Below are positions 1 to 8,283 of a stretch of 54,551 nt of DNA, piece after piece (within the stretch, counting starts at the first letter, position 1; each line of letters starts with the position of its first letter). Below the pieces are notes generated by a model. It ran no database searches. It saw nothing but the letters and a program-made list of their open reading frames with translations, and was not told the origin of the DNA. The position numbers and the translations under genes were made by a program. Source of the stretch: Anaerohalosphaeraceae bacterium (lineage in GTDB: Bacteria; Planctomycetota; Phycisphaerae; Sedimentisphaerales; Anaerohalosphaeraceae). The stretch lies in the NCBI GenBank assembly GCA_037479115.1, contig JBBFLK010000022.1, forward strand, positions 1-54,551. The letters run 5' to 3'.

Positions 1-54
1 GCGCAAGTCTTGAATTTAGAAAATGCTAAAATTATTTTTTGGAAACGGCACTAG
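1..54 (+). CDS. 3' end of an upstream gene (partial)
   Basis: Frame 1 is open from the window edge and ends at a TAG at 52-54, giving about 17 C-terminal residues that end in FWKRH. It sits directly upstream of the DUF1156 methyltransferase unit, where systems of this type usually carry a helicase, so this could be the helicase tail. Too little is visible to identify it. A run of six T at 35-40 joins this frame to the small ORF at 39-224 by a one-base shift, so the two may be one gene broken by a frameshift or a base-call error. Confidence 0.4.
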   Translation, partial: AQVLNLENAKIIFWKRH

Positions 55-224
55 GCAAGAAGATTTCCAATGCGAAAAGACGCCTCTGTTCCGAGTTCGC
101 TGCGAAGATGACTCCAGACCTTTTGACGAAAGTTGACCCCAACAACGAGGTGCGCGGCTGGCTCGAGAAAGTTGGCGCGGAACTGAACGCAGGTGAAACA
201 CCGAGACAAGGGGAGGGCGCATGA
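39..224 (+). CDS. Small ORF overlapping the methyltransferase start
   Basis: This is a 61-residue, basic, mostly helical ORF with a TTG start. I do not recognise the family. Its stop overlaps the methyltransferase ATG as ATGA at 221-224, an arrangement typical of translational coupling, and this supports real translation of the 3' part. The frame is closed by a TAA at 27-29, and the only start near the 5' end is a TTG inside a T run without a clear ribosome binding site. It may therefore be the displaced C-terminus of the upstream gene rather than an independent small protein. Confidence 0.4.
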   Translation: METALGKKISNAKRRLCSEFAAKMTPDLLTKVDPNNEVRGWLEKVGAELNAGETPRQGEGA

Positions 225-3200
225 TCCCAAAGGAATGCAAGAGATTGGCGGAGGTGGATTTTCCGATTGCGGTGGTCAGCAAGCACTCGGCGCGGGAGAA
301 GTCCATTCGGCATGGGCATCCATCGACGCTGCACCTGTGGTGGGCCCGGCGGCCGCTGGCGGCCTGTCGAGCCATGCTGCTGGGGCTGCTGCTCCCGGAC
401 CCCTGCGATCCGCGCTGCCCGCCGGATTTCAAAGAGAAGGCACGGTCGCTGCTGCAAAAGACAAGGGGAAATATCGGCCCCAATGACCTTGATTTGAGAA
501 CGGCCTTGCTGGATTTTATTGGCGACTTTGCTGATTGGGATAATTCCTCCCATCCGGTTTATCTGGAAGTCGGCCGGGGACTGGTCAAGGCCGCCTGGCC
601 GGAGGAAACGCCGCTGGTGGTGGACCCCTTTGCTGGCGGCGGGTCGATCCCGCTGGAGGCCCTGCGGCTGGGCTGTGAGGCCTTTGCCAGCGACCTCAAT
701 CCCGTGGCCTGCCTGATCCTCAAGGTCATGCTGGAGGATATTCCCCGCCACGGCCCACAATTGGCGGAGGAACTGCGCCGGGTGGGCAATGAAATCAAGG
801 AAAAGGCCAAGAAGGAACTGGCCGAATTCTATCCCTGCCTGCCGGCAGGCAGGCCAAAGAATCCCGACGAGGCCACACCGAATAAGTATTATGCTTACGT
901 CTTGCGCTGCTGTGATGGTTCTCTTTATAAAGGACACACGGATGACCTTCCTAGACGATTCAAACAACACTGTGAAGGACTGGTCGAATGGACCAAAACA
1001 CGGTTGCCCGTCGATTTGCTTTACTGGGATGAATATGAGACACGAGAAGAAGCCATCGAACGAGAGAAATGGTTGAAATCCGGAGTCGGACGGGAGTGGC
1101 TGGCACAGCAGTTTCCCAAAGAAAAACCTATCGCCTATCTGTGGGCCAGGACCGTTCGCTGTGAATCTCCCAATTGCGGAGCGGAAATCCCGCTGATGCG
1201 GTCGTTCTGGCTTTGCAAGAAAGCCAATCGCAAAAAAGCATTGCGTTATACAGGAACCACGGACAATCTGCCGCAGTTCGAAATATTCGAGCCGGAAACA
1301 GACAAGGAAGTCCAGAACGGCACGGTCACCCGTGCCAAGGCCACCTGTTTGGCCTGTGGTACAGTCCTTTCTCCGGAGCGGGTCCGTGCCCAGCTGGCCG
1401 CCCAACACGGCGGAGCAAATGCCGTGTTTGATGCCAAGGGCAATCGCATCGGCGGGGCACGGCTGCTGGCTGTGGTTACCCTACGAGAGGGCCAAACCGG
1501 CCGTTATTATCGCCTGCCCACCAAAGCAGATTATCAGGCCGTTTATAAGGCCCAGCAGAAACTCAAGAAAATACTTGATGAATGGGAAAGGAACGGCAAA
1601 AAAGGTTTGTGTCCAGTGCCGGATGAGCCGACCCCAGTTGGTGGCGGCTCGGGCGCTGGCCGTGCCTTCAGCGTCCAGAAGTACGGCATGCTCAAATGGG
1701 GCGACCTCTTCACGGCAAGACAAAAATTATCGCTTATTACTATTGCATATAAAATTATGACAGTTAGAGAAAAGCAAAATCTTGCAATAGTACTTAGTCG
1801 AATAACTGATCTTGAAAATTCCCTTTGTGGTTGGCGTGCAAGTTCAGAATGCATTGATCACCTTTTTGCACGACAGGCTTTACCTATTGTGTGGGATTTT
1901 GGTGAAGCTTCTCCAATGGCAGGAGCAACAGGTTCTTGGGATAGCTTATTAGATCGCTCTGCAGAAGGATATTTTACGAGTAGTACATTAAATGAAACTG
2001 GACTAGTTCAGCAAGCCGATGCGTGTCAGTCTCCATTGCCGGAAGATTCTGTATCGGTTTGGTTTACTGATCCGCCGTATTACGACGCGATCCCATATTC
2101 AGATTTGTCGGATTTTTTCTTCGTTTGGCTCAAACGAACGTTACCAGGCCACCCCTTATTGCGAGATCCGTTTGATCCGCAAAATGGCCTAAGCCCCAAA
2201 GCAGCTGAAATAGTTCAGGATGAAACCAAAAAAATAAATAGTCGTTGTAAAGATCGAGCTTTTTTCGAAGAAGCAATGGGGAAAGCGTTTGCCGAAGGCA
2301 GGCGTATTCTGAAAGAAGATGGCATTTCCAGTGTTGTCTTTGCCCATAAAACAACCGAAGGGTGGGAAGCATTATTGACCGGTCTTATCCATGGCGGGTG
2401 GACGATTACCGGCTCCTGGCCCATCGCTACGGAAATGGAGTCGAGGTTAAGAGCCAGAGATTCTGCCGCCCTTGCCACCAGCATCCACCTTGTCTGCCGC
2501 CCGCGGCCCGAGGACGCGCCGGTGGGCGACTGGGGCGAAGTCCTGCGGGAACTGCCCAAACGTGTCGGCGATTGGATGGAACGGCTGCAGGCCGAAGGCA
2601 TCCGCGGCGCGGACCTGGTGTTCGCCTGCATCGGCCCGGCGCTCGAGATCTACAGCCGTTACAGCCGGGTTGAGACGGCGGACGGCCGCCCGGTCAGTCT
2701 GGCCGAATTTCTGGAGAAGGTCTGGGAGGTTGTCGGCCGCATAGCCCTCGAACAGGTGCTGGGTACGGCCGAGGCCAAGGCGCGAAACGGCGTAGCCGGG
2801 GCGCTCGAAGAAGATGCTCGCCTGACGGCCCTGTTCCTCTGGACATTGCAGTCCACCAACGGCCGGAACGGCCCGGGCAGGGAGGCAGGCGAGGAGGCCG
2901 ACGACGAGGCCGGCGACGACGAGGATGAAGAAGAAACCGCCCCGAAGGGTAAGGCCAAAGGGTTCAGCCTGGTCTTCGATGTGGTCCGCCGCTTCGCCCA
3001 GCCCTTGGGCATCGACCTTTCCAAGTGGGAGGGCCGCATCATCAAGACTGAAAAGGGTGTTGTACGGCTGCTGCCGGTTGCTGAACGGGCAAAGCAGTTA
3101 TTCGGCGAGGAAGGGGCTCGGGCTGCGGCTACTTGGGTCGAACAAGATCCGACTCATAATATCCAGCCCATGCTGTTCTCGGATATGGAAGACCGCGCCC

Positions 3201-3478
3201 CGAAGATTCGCGGCCGCCGGGGAAAGCGAACAATCAGTCCCGATGCATCGGAAATTGATGTAAGCCATCAGCGGACAGTCACAACGCTGGATCGGGTCCA
3301 TGCCGCCATGCTGCTGCAGGCCGGGGGGCAGACCAATGCCCTGCGGGCTCTGATCCAGGGCGAACAGCAGCGCGGCCCGGACTTTTTGCGGCTGGCCAAT
3401 GCCCTCTCGGCCCTGTATCCCAAAGACAGCGAAGAAAAACGTTTATTGGATGCTATGCTTCTGGCAGTGCCCAGATAG
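221..3478 (+). CDS. DUF1156 DNA methyltransferase with inserted GIY-YIG domain (anti-phage type)
   Basis: This 1085-residue protein starts at ATG 221, with a GGGGAGGG ribosome binding site 3 bases upstream. The N-terminus has the DUF1156 pattern (AREKSIRHGHPSTLHLWWARRPL). An S-adenosylmethionine-binding motif DPFAGGG lies at residues 135-141, and the catalytic DPPY of an amino-methyltransferase is at residues 617-620. DUF1156 methylases next to DUF499 ATPases are known from helicase-methylase-ATPase defence systems, where methylation is thought to mark self DNA. Two things are odd. About 85 residues (roughly 221-302) form a GIY-YIG nuclease domain that interrupts the protein between ATP and IAYLWARTV. 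The DNA from about 1720 to 2370 is also much richer in A+T than the rest. A strongly acidic stretch lies near residues 890-912. The frame is intact throughout, so the protein may be functional. The methylated sequence cannot be predicted. Confidence 0.88.
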   Translation: MIPKECKRLAEVDFPIAVVSKHSAREKSIRHGHPSTLHLWWARRPLAACRAMLLGLLLPDPCDPRCPPDFKEKARSLLQKTRGNIGPNDLDLRTALLDFIGDFADWDNSSHPVYLEVGRGLVKAAWPEETPLVVDPFAGGGSIPLEALRLGCEAFASDLNPVACLILKVMLEDIPRHGPQLAEELRRVGNEIKEKAKKELAEFYPCLPAGRPKNPDEATPNKYYAYVLRCCDGSLYKGHTDDLPRRFKQHCEGLVEWTKTRLPVDLLYWDEYETREEAIEREKWLKSGVGREWLAQQFPKEKPIAYLWARTVRCESPNCGAEIPLMRSFWLCKKANRKKALRYTGTTDNLPQFEIFEPETDKEVQNGTVTRAKATCLACGTVLSPERVRAQLAAQHGGANAVFDAKGNRIGGARLLAVVTLREGQTGRYYRLPTKADYQAVYKAQQKLKKILDEWERNGKKGLCPVPDEPTPVGGGSGAGRAFSVQKYGMLKWGDLFTARQKLSLITIAYKIMTVREKQNLAIVLSRITDLENSLCGWRASSECIDHLFARQALPIVWDFGEASPMAGATGSWDSLLDRSAEGYFTSSTLNETGLVQQADACQSPLPEDSVSVWFTDPPYYDAIPYSDLSDFFFVWLKRTLPGHPLLRDPFDPQNGLSPKAAEIVQDETKKINSRCKDRAFFEEAMGKAFAEGRRILKEDGISSVVFAHKTTEGWEALLTGLIHGGWTITGSWPIATEMESRLRARDSAALATSIHLVCRPRPEDAPVGDWGEVLRELPKRVGDWMERLQAEGIRGADLVFACIGPALEIYSRYSRVETADGRPVSLAEFLEKVWEVVGRIALEQVLGTAEAKARNGVAGALEEDARLTALFLWTLQSTNGRNGPGREAGEEADDEAGDDEDEEETAPKGKAKGFSLVFDVVRRFAQPLGIDLSKWEGRIIKTEKGVVRLLPVAERAKQLFGEEGARAAATWVEQDPTHNIQPMLFSDMEDRAPKIRGRRGKRTISPDASEIDVSHQRTVTTLDRVHAAMLLQAGGQTNALRALIQGEQQRGPDFLRLANALSALYPKDSEEKRLLDAMLLAVPR
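834..853. repeat. Perfect 20-bp palindrome of the CCTGCCTGCC/GGCAGGCAGG type
   Basis: The 20 bases are fully self-complementary with no loop. The palindrome lies inside the methyltransferase gene, is read as LPAGRP, and is 27 bases upstream of the inserted GIY-YIG domain. From memory, palindromes of this kind are dispersed repeats in many environmental bacterial genomes and sometimes lie inside genes without breaking the frame. Only this copy was seen in the window. Confidence 0.7.
881..1129 (+). mobile_element. GIY-YIG nuclease domain inserted in frame in the methyltransferase
   Basis: The segment encodes a compact GIY-YIG domain of the small YhbQ/UPF0213-like type. It begins YYAYVLRCCDGSLYKG, continues with the arginine-containing helix DLPRRFKQH, and includes the metal-binding glutamate in EREKWLKSGVGREWL. 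This covers essentially a whole stand-alone GIY-YIG protein. Its flanks, ATP on the left and IAYLWARTV on the right, read as neighbouring parts of an uninterrupted DUF1156 protein. The reading frame is kept on both sides, so it behaves like an intein-less in-frame insertion or a fused nuclease domain. Whether it is still mobile, or now cuts DNA for the defence system, is unknown. Confidence 0.75.
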
Positions 3479-3498
3479 AAAGATGAATGGAGGTTTTC

Positions 3499-6273
3499 AT
3501 GGAAGCCTGGTTTAAGGTTGCAACACCGCGAAAAGAAGTTAGAGAGGGCCGCTCGTTCAATCCGGATGAGTTCGCCATTCATTTAGAACAGGTGCTGGCC
3601 AAGACGGCCCCGGAGGATTATCGGGAGCCGAAACAGTTTTTTGCCCGAACCTGCTTTACCCGCGCGCTTCGGGAACATGCGGGCATGGTGCTCCGGCGGC
3701 TTTCCGGCCAGACCTCCAATACGGCCCCGGTGATGACCCTGATCACTCAGTTCGGCGGGGGCAAGACCCACACCCTGGCGGCCTTATATCATTTAGCAAC
3801 TGCAGGAGAGAAGGCATCGGAGTTTTCCGGCGTCAGCACGCTTCTGGAGAAAGCAGGTTTGGACCGTGTTCCCTCGGCCAAAGTGGCCGCATTTGTCGGC
3901 AATGCATGGGACCCTCAGAAGGGCCGGGAGACGCCTTGGATTGATATCGCCTGGCAGTTGGCCGGAGAAAAGGGAGTGGCTTTATTGGGAGAAGCGGCCA
4001 AGACCACACCCCCCGGAACCGAGGCGCTCAACCGGATCTTTCAGGCGGCCGATGCCCCGGTTTTGCTGCTGTTTGATGAAGTATTGAACTTCTTGAACCG
4101 CCACCGCGGCATGGCGGAACAATTTCATGCTTTCATCCAGAATCTGACTGTGGCCGTTACCGGAACGACTCACAGTGCCGCTGTAATCAGTTTGCCCCGC
4201 AGCCAGGTTGAGATGACCGACTGGGATATGCGGTGGCAGGATCGAATCACCAAGGTGGTCCGCCGTGTTGCCAAAGACCTGATTGCCAATGACGAAACCG
4301 AAATTTCCGAGGTGGTTCGCCGCCGTCTGTTTGAGGATATCGGAAACGACCGCATCCGGAAAAATGTGGCTAAATCCTATGCTGACTGGTGTTTTGAACG
4401 GCGGGCACAGCTTCCCCCGGAATGGACGGCAGTGGATAGCGCCAGTACCGAGAAGAAGGCGCGGGAATTTCTTCGGCAGCGGTTTGAAGTCTGCTATCCC
4501 TTCCATCCGGCTACTCTGTCTGTATTTCAGCGGAAATGGCAGGCGCTTCCACAATATCAGCAGACTCGCGGCACGCTGGCCATGCTGGCTCAGTGGATTT
4601 CCTGGGCCTATCGCACCGGCTTTATCGAAGCCCGCAAGGAGCCGTTGATTACGCTGGGTTCGGCTCCGTTGGATGTGCCGGAATTTCGCAGTATTGTGCT
4701 GGGGCAGTTGGGAGAATCCCGCCTTCTTGCCGCCATCGAGGCGGATATTTCCGGTACTCATTCTCATGCTCGGGCATTGGATGCAGACACCCAAGGCGTT
4801 TTGCGGAATATCCATCGAAGGGTCGCGACAACCATCCTGTTTGAATCTTCCGGCGGCCAGGTAGACAAAGTTGCCCACTTGCCGGAATTGCGTTTCGCCC
4901 TCGGGGAACCGGCCATGGATACCACATCCATCGATAACGCAGCGTTTGCTTTGGAAGACAAATCGTACTTTATTCGCCGGGTGGGGTCGGATGGTTTTAA
5001 GATCAGTCATCAGCCGACCATGAAAAAGGTAGTCAATGACCGCCGGGCCTCCCTCGATGAGGAATCTGAAATCATTCCCGCCATGCGGTCACTAATTCAG
5101 AAGGAATTTGAGCGAAGTGCCGGTGTTCCCTTAGTCTTTTTCCCAACCGAAGGGGCCTCTGTACAGGATACCCCGCGGCTGACACTGGTGGTTGCCGATC
5201 CCCGCTCGGAATGGACAGGCGAAGGAACATTGCGCAAGCAAATTGCAGAATGGACAAAACAGCGAGGAAAATCCCCTCGCTTGTATTCGGGATCTCTTGT
5301 CTGGTGTATGAAAAAGCCGGGCCGTGATTTACGCGATAAAGTGGAACTCTGGCTGGCCTGGAAACGAGTGGCCAGGGAGATCGCCGAGGGAACGTTGGGA
5401 GGCGATTTTGACCGCAGCGACCGGGCGGAGCTTCAATCGAAAGTGGCGGAGGCAGAAGAGGCTGCCAAAGACGAGGTCTGGGGTGGCTATCGTTTCGTGG
5501 TCATCGCAGACAACCAGGAATCAGACGGGCTGAAGACCATCGACCTTGGTGCAGGTCATTCCAGCAGCAGTGAATCGATGTGCGGGAGAGTCCTTACGGC
5601 CCTTAAATCGCAGGCCCTGCTGAATGAGTCTGTCGGAGCGGGATATATTGAGAGAAATTGGCCTCCAGCGTTGAAAGAAGGGGGTGCTTGGCCTTTGGCC
5701 AGTCTTCGGCAAAGCTTTCTAAACGGTTCGCTTACTCGGCTTTTAGATCCGGATACGGTTTTACGTTCACGGATTGTCGAATTTGTTTTGAAAGGTGATT
5801 TCGGACTTGCTTCCGGCCAGAAGCCGGATGGATCGTATGAGCGAGTATGGTTTGAGGAATCGATTGCCCCGGATGAAGTCGCATTTGATCCGGGAGTATT
5901 TTTACTGCTTAAATCAAAAGCCCAATCTCTTAAAAGATTGCCGGAACCCGCTCCTCAGCCGGGGCCTACTCCGGGTCCAAGCCCAGAACCTCAACCGCAG
6001 CCGGAGCCTGCTCCGGAACCAGAGTCTGGGCCGGTTCCGCCTTCCGGTGAAAGGAAGCAAACGTTCCGAATCTCAGGCAGTCTGCCGCCGGAGATATGGA
6101 ACCGGCTGGGCACTCGGGTTCTTCCAAAACTGCGAAGCGGTTCCGATTTAGATATTTGTGTGGAGTTTAAGGTCACAGTAGAAAATAGAATGGTTTCTTC
6201 GTTTCATGCAGATTTGCAAAATATCTTAAAGGATTTAGGACTGGATGAGTCTATTTCCATAGAGCCGATTTAG
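3499..6273 (+). CDS. DUF499 ATPase (anti-phage type)
   Basis: A 924-residue P-loop ATPase, 20 bases downstream of the methyltransferase. ATG 3499 is preferred over ATG 3487 because GGAGG at 3489-3493 sits 5 bases before it. The Walker A motif FGGGKTH has its lysine near residue 89, and the Walker B motif LLLFDE lies near 189-194. This matches DUF499 proteins, which are linked to DUF1156 methylases and helicases in defence islands. A proline-glutamate-glutamine-rich linker at about residues 815-850 separates the ATPase body from a small C-terminal domain of about 75 residues. The ATPase probably powers a DNA-translocating or restriction step, with the methylase as the self/non-self partner. 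The helicase partner would lie left of the window. Confidence 0.88.
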   Translation: MEAWFKVATPRKEVREGRSFNPDEFAIHLEQVLAKTAPEDYREPKQFFARTCFTRALREHAGMVLRRLSGQTSNTAPVMTLITQFGGGKTHTLAALYHLATAGEKASEFSGVSTLLEKAGLDRVPSAKVAAFVGNAWDPQKGRETPWIDIAWQLAGEKGVALLGEAAKTTPPGTEALNRIFQAADAPVLLLFDEVLNFLNRHRGMAEQFHAFIQNLTVAVTGTTHSAAVISLPRSQVEMTDWDMRWQDRITKVVRRVAKDLIANDETEISEVVRRRLFEDIGNDRIRKNVAKSYADWCFERRAQLPPEWTAVDSASTEKKAREFLRQRFEVCYPFHPATLSVFQRKWQALPQYQQTRGTLAMLAQWISWAYRTGFIEARKEPLITLGSAPLDVPEFRSIVLGQLGESRLLAAIEADISGTHSHARALDADTQGVLRNIHRRVATTILFESSGGQVDKVAHLPELRFALGEPAMDTTSIDNAAFALEDKSYFIRRVGSDGFKISHQPTMKKVVNDRRASLDEESEIIPAMRSLIQKEFERSAGVPLVFFPTEGASVQDTPRLTLVVADPRSEWTGEGTLRKQIAEWTKQRGKSPRLYSGSLVWCMKKPGRDLRDKVELWLAWKRVAREIAEGTLGGDFDRSDRAELQSKVAEAEEAAKDEVWGGYRFVVIADNQESDGLKTIDLGAGHSSSSESMCGRVLTALKSQALLNESVGAGYIERNWPPALKEGGAWPLASLRQSFLNGSLTRLLDPDTVLRSRIVEFVLKGDFGLASGQKPDGSYERVWFEESIAPDEVAFDPGVFLLLKSKAQSLKRLPEPAPQPGPTPGPSPEPQPQPEPAPEPESGPVPPSGERKQTFRISGSLPPEIWNRLGTRVLPKLRSGSDLDICVEFKVTVENRMVSSFHADLQNILKDLGLDESISIEPI

Positions 6274-6283
6274 CGTTTATGCA

Positions 6284-6520
6284 TTGAAGGGATTATTCTG
6301 GAAATCCTTCTACCGCCACAAACTATCCGGCGACCTGTTCGCTATCGAAACCGACCCGCAGGGCAAGGTCCCGTCCTCCTCCGGCCCGCTGCTGTCCAAG
6401 GAACTTGCCCCGTGTTTCTTGTCAATTCGCGACCGCTTGGAATATCAATGTAGCCCGATATTTTTTGCCGAAACGTTAATACTTGTCTCCCTGAACCTTC
6501 CTTTTATCCCACCCTCATGA
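6284..6520 (+). pseudogene. Possible remnant ORF downstream of the DUF499 gene
   Basis: A 78-residue ORF whose first half (around HKLSGDLFAIETDP) looks protein-like, while the second half decays into low-complexity hydrophobic sequence and overlaps the 3' end of the recombinase gene on the other strand. There is no convincing ribosome binding site. It could be the 5' end of a third gene of the defence unit truncated by integration or deletion. I do not recognise the family. Besides this ORF, nothing else is visible between 6274 and 6503. Confidence 0.25.
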
Positions 6521-7730
6521 TCGCCTCCATCGCCTTCTGATGGTCTTGCTCGGCATAGACTTCTGTAATAGCCGAGGAACGGTGCCCAAGGATAATCCGG
6601 GCGGTTTCCAGCCCGAACTCCTTCCGCAGGAACGTGGCGGCGTTGTGGCGCAGTTGGTGCGGGTGCCAGTGCTGCTCGGGCTTCCAGTTTGTAAATTCCT
6701 CATCCGACATTCCCTCCGGCCGAAACGCCTTCTTGATTGCCTTGGCGATGGAATGGCCATAGCCGGTCGTGGTATAGTGCTCACCCGGCTGTCTTTTGGG
6801 CGCCTTTTTGACGTTGGTGCCCACTGTATTGCCCTGATGCAAAGGCGTCTTGCGGCCGGCAAACTGCTGCTGCCGCCATTCGGCCATGGCCTCTGCAGGG
6901 GAGAAACAATACGCCTCTTTCGGACGCAGCAGAAACGGCCTCAAGACTGCCTGGGCACGAGGGCCCAAGTAAATAGTCCTCGAAAAACCGCGATGGGCCG
7001 TCTTGTGATGAGCAGGGCGGTACAGCCAGATCTTGCCTGACATGTCAATATCACCCGGCCGCAGCATCACCAGCTCCCCGCTGCGGGCACCGGTCAGGAG
7101 TTGAAGCTGAATCAGCGCCCAGACCTGCCGGCTCACATACGGCTGGACCGCGTCGATATGTTCCTGGGGCACCGGACCGATCGGTGCAGTCTCCCTGGCC
7201 TCGCAGCGGCCCTTGGGCAGTCCCTTGACCGTTTTCAGGCCATGATAAACGCCGGCCGGAATCAATTCCTTCTCAGCCGCCCAGCGGAACATCAGTTTGA
7301 TCCGGCTGACCATCTTGTTGATGTTGTTGCGGCAGAGTCCTTTTTGCACCATCTTGTGCCGGACCGCCACAAGGGCACGGGGCCCAAACTCAACCGCCGG
7401 CGCAGCACCATACAGGAACTGAAGCGGCCGCAGGGCCTGTCGGAAGTTGTTGATTTCATAGGTCTGCGTTCCATCGGGCCGAACATAATAGCCCTCGGCA
7501 TGCTTCCAGAACCGGGCGATAATCTCATTGAGGGTGATGTCATTGGGCGGCGGGTCCACCTGCTTTCCGGCCGCCAGCCATTCGGCGATGGCCTGGTGAT
7601 AACGCTGGTTTGCCTCGGCGGTTCCATACGGGCCGAAGTATACGGCTCTTCCGTTCAGGACAGCATAGGCCTGGCCGGTGGCTTTGTGATGACGCAACTT
7701 GGGGATTGGGGTGGTTTTCTGGGCATTCAC
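6504..7730 (-). CDS. Tyrosine recombinase / phage-type integrase
   Basis: A 408-residue site-specific recombinase. The GTG at 7730 is preferred because GGAAAGGG lies 6 bases upstream; an ATG at 7775 would add 15 residues. A SAM-like N-terminal DNA-binding part is followed by the catalytic domain, whose residues are all visible: Arg near 216 (TGARSGE), Lys near 243 (HHKTAH), His-x-x-Arg near 358-361 (HQLRH), His near 383 (LGHRS) and the nucleophile Tyr near 392 (EVYAEQ). The gene starts about 110 bases from the 3' end of tRNA-Asn and points into the island, which is usual for elements integrated at tRNA genes. It probably catalysed integration of the block to its left. Confidence 0.9.
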   Translation of the reverse strand: MNAQKTTPIPKLRHHKATGQAYAVLNGRAVYFGPYGTAEANQRYHQAIAEWLAAGKQVDPPPNDITLNEIIARFWKHAEGYYVRPDGTQTYEINNFRQALRPLQFLYGAAPAVEFGPRALVAVRHKMVQKGLCRNNINKMVSRIKLMFRWAAEKELIPAGVYHGLKTVKGLPKGRCEARETAPIGPVPQEHIDAVQPYVSRQVWALIQLQLLTGARSGELVMLRPGDIDMSGKIWLYRPAHHKTAHRGFSRTIYLGPRAQAVLRPFLLRPKEAYCFSPAEAMAEWRQQQFAGRKTPLHQGNTVGTNVKKAPKRQPGEHYTTTGYGHSIAKAIKKAFRPEGMSDEEFTNWKPEQHWHPHQLRHNAATFLRKEFGLETARIILGHRSSAITEVYAEQDHQKAMEAIMRVG

Positions 7731-7809
7731 GGTATTCCCTTTCCAAAAAAGAGTAGTTCTACTGCTTTCCTGCAAAGAGTTACGACCGCGATGCCCGAAG
7801 GCATGTAAC

Positions 7810-7838
7810 CGTAAGTGTGGGTTTCAGCGTAACTTACG
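7810..7838. repeat. Inverted repeat between recombinase and tRNA
   Basis: A 7-bp inverted repeat (CGTAAGT at 7810-7816, ACTTACG at 7832-7838) with a 15-base spacer lies between the recombinase start and the tRNA 3' end. It could be an arm-type recombinase site, an operator or a hairpin in the recombinase leader. No test is possible from one copy. Confidence 0.3.
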
Positions 7839-7842
7839 CCAA

Positions 7843-7915
7843 CTCCCCGAGCAGGGGTCGAACCTGCGACCTAGCGGTTAACAGCCGCTCGCTCTACCGA
7901 TTGAGCTATCGGGGA
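7843..7915 (-). tRNA. tRNA-Asn (anticodon GTT)
   Basis: The minus strand folds as a standard 73-base tRNA. The acceptor stem is TCCCCGA/TCGGGGA with discriminator G; a D arm is closed by GCTC/GAGC; the anticodon stem AGCGG/CCGCT carries the loop CTGTTAA (anticodon GTT); and the T arm is GCAGG/CCTGC with TTCGACC. CCA is not encoded. Its 3' end faces the recombinase, so the last 18-20 bases (about 7843-7862) are the likely attachment site of the island. Confidence 0.95.
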
Positions 7916-8283
7916 ATCAGTTTAGTTCATAATATTGCTGTTTTCGGTGATTTTGTCAAGCCAGTCGAGCAGAAAATTTCGATTTCCTTTCGGAAAGTAT
8001 CCGGCTTTTTTCATAAAGATTTGTCTGGCAAAGAAAACAGAAATAGCATCTCAAAAATTGTCCAAAATAATAGACCCGAAGACTCCGGTAAAGAGACATA
8101 GCTGCTGTTTTTTTGCGAGGAGTAAGCGTAAATTGAAAAGCAAAGTTTTTAGAAAAGACACCGGATAAACAGGATGCAGAAAGTTGGAATAAAAGGGAAT
8201 TTTTGGTTGAAAAAAAGTCTTTTTGGCTTTCAACTATTTAGCGTTTCTTCGAAAACATATCTGTTTTTTTATAAAGGGGCGTT
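7916..8283. other. AT-rich gap between tRNA-Asn and the EEP/ABC operon
   Basis: No supported gene. The stretch is A+T-rich with poly-A and poly-T tracts, and short ORFs on both strands lack ribosome binding sites. It should contain the promoter of the operon starting at 8284. AAAGGGGC at 8275-8280 is the probable ribosome binding site. No clear -35/-10 pair was found. Confidence 0.5.

Noticed and set aside
32-1408. 458-codon open frame on the minus strand across the 5' third of the methyltransferase
   Set aside because: It is a shadow of the G+C-rich coding strand. It includes the palindrome and the GIY-YIG segment in antisense, has no family motifs and no ribosome binding site.
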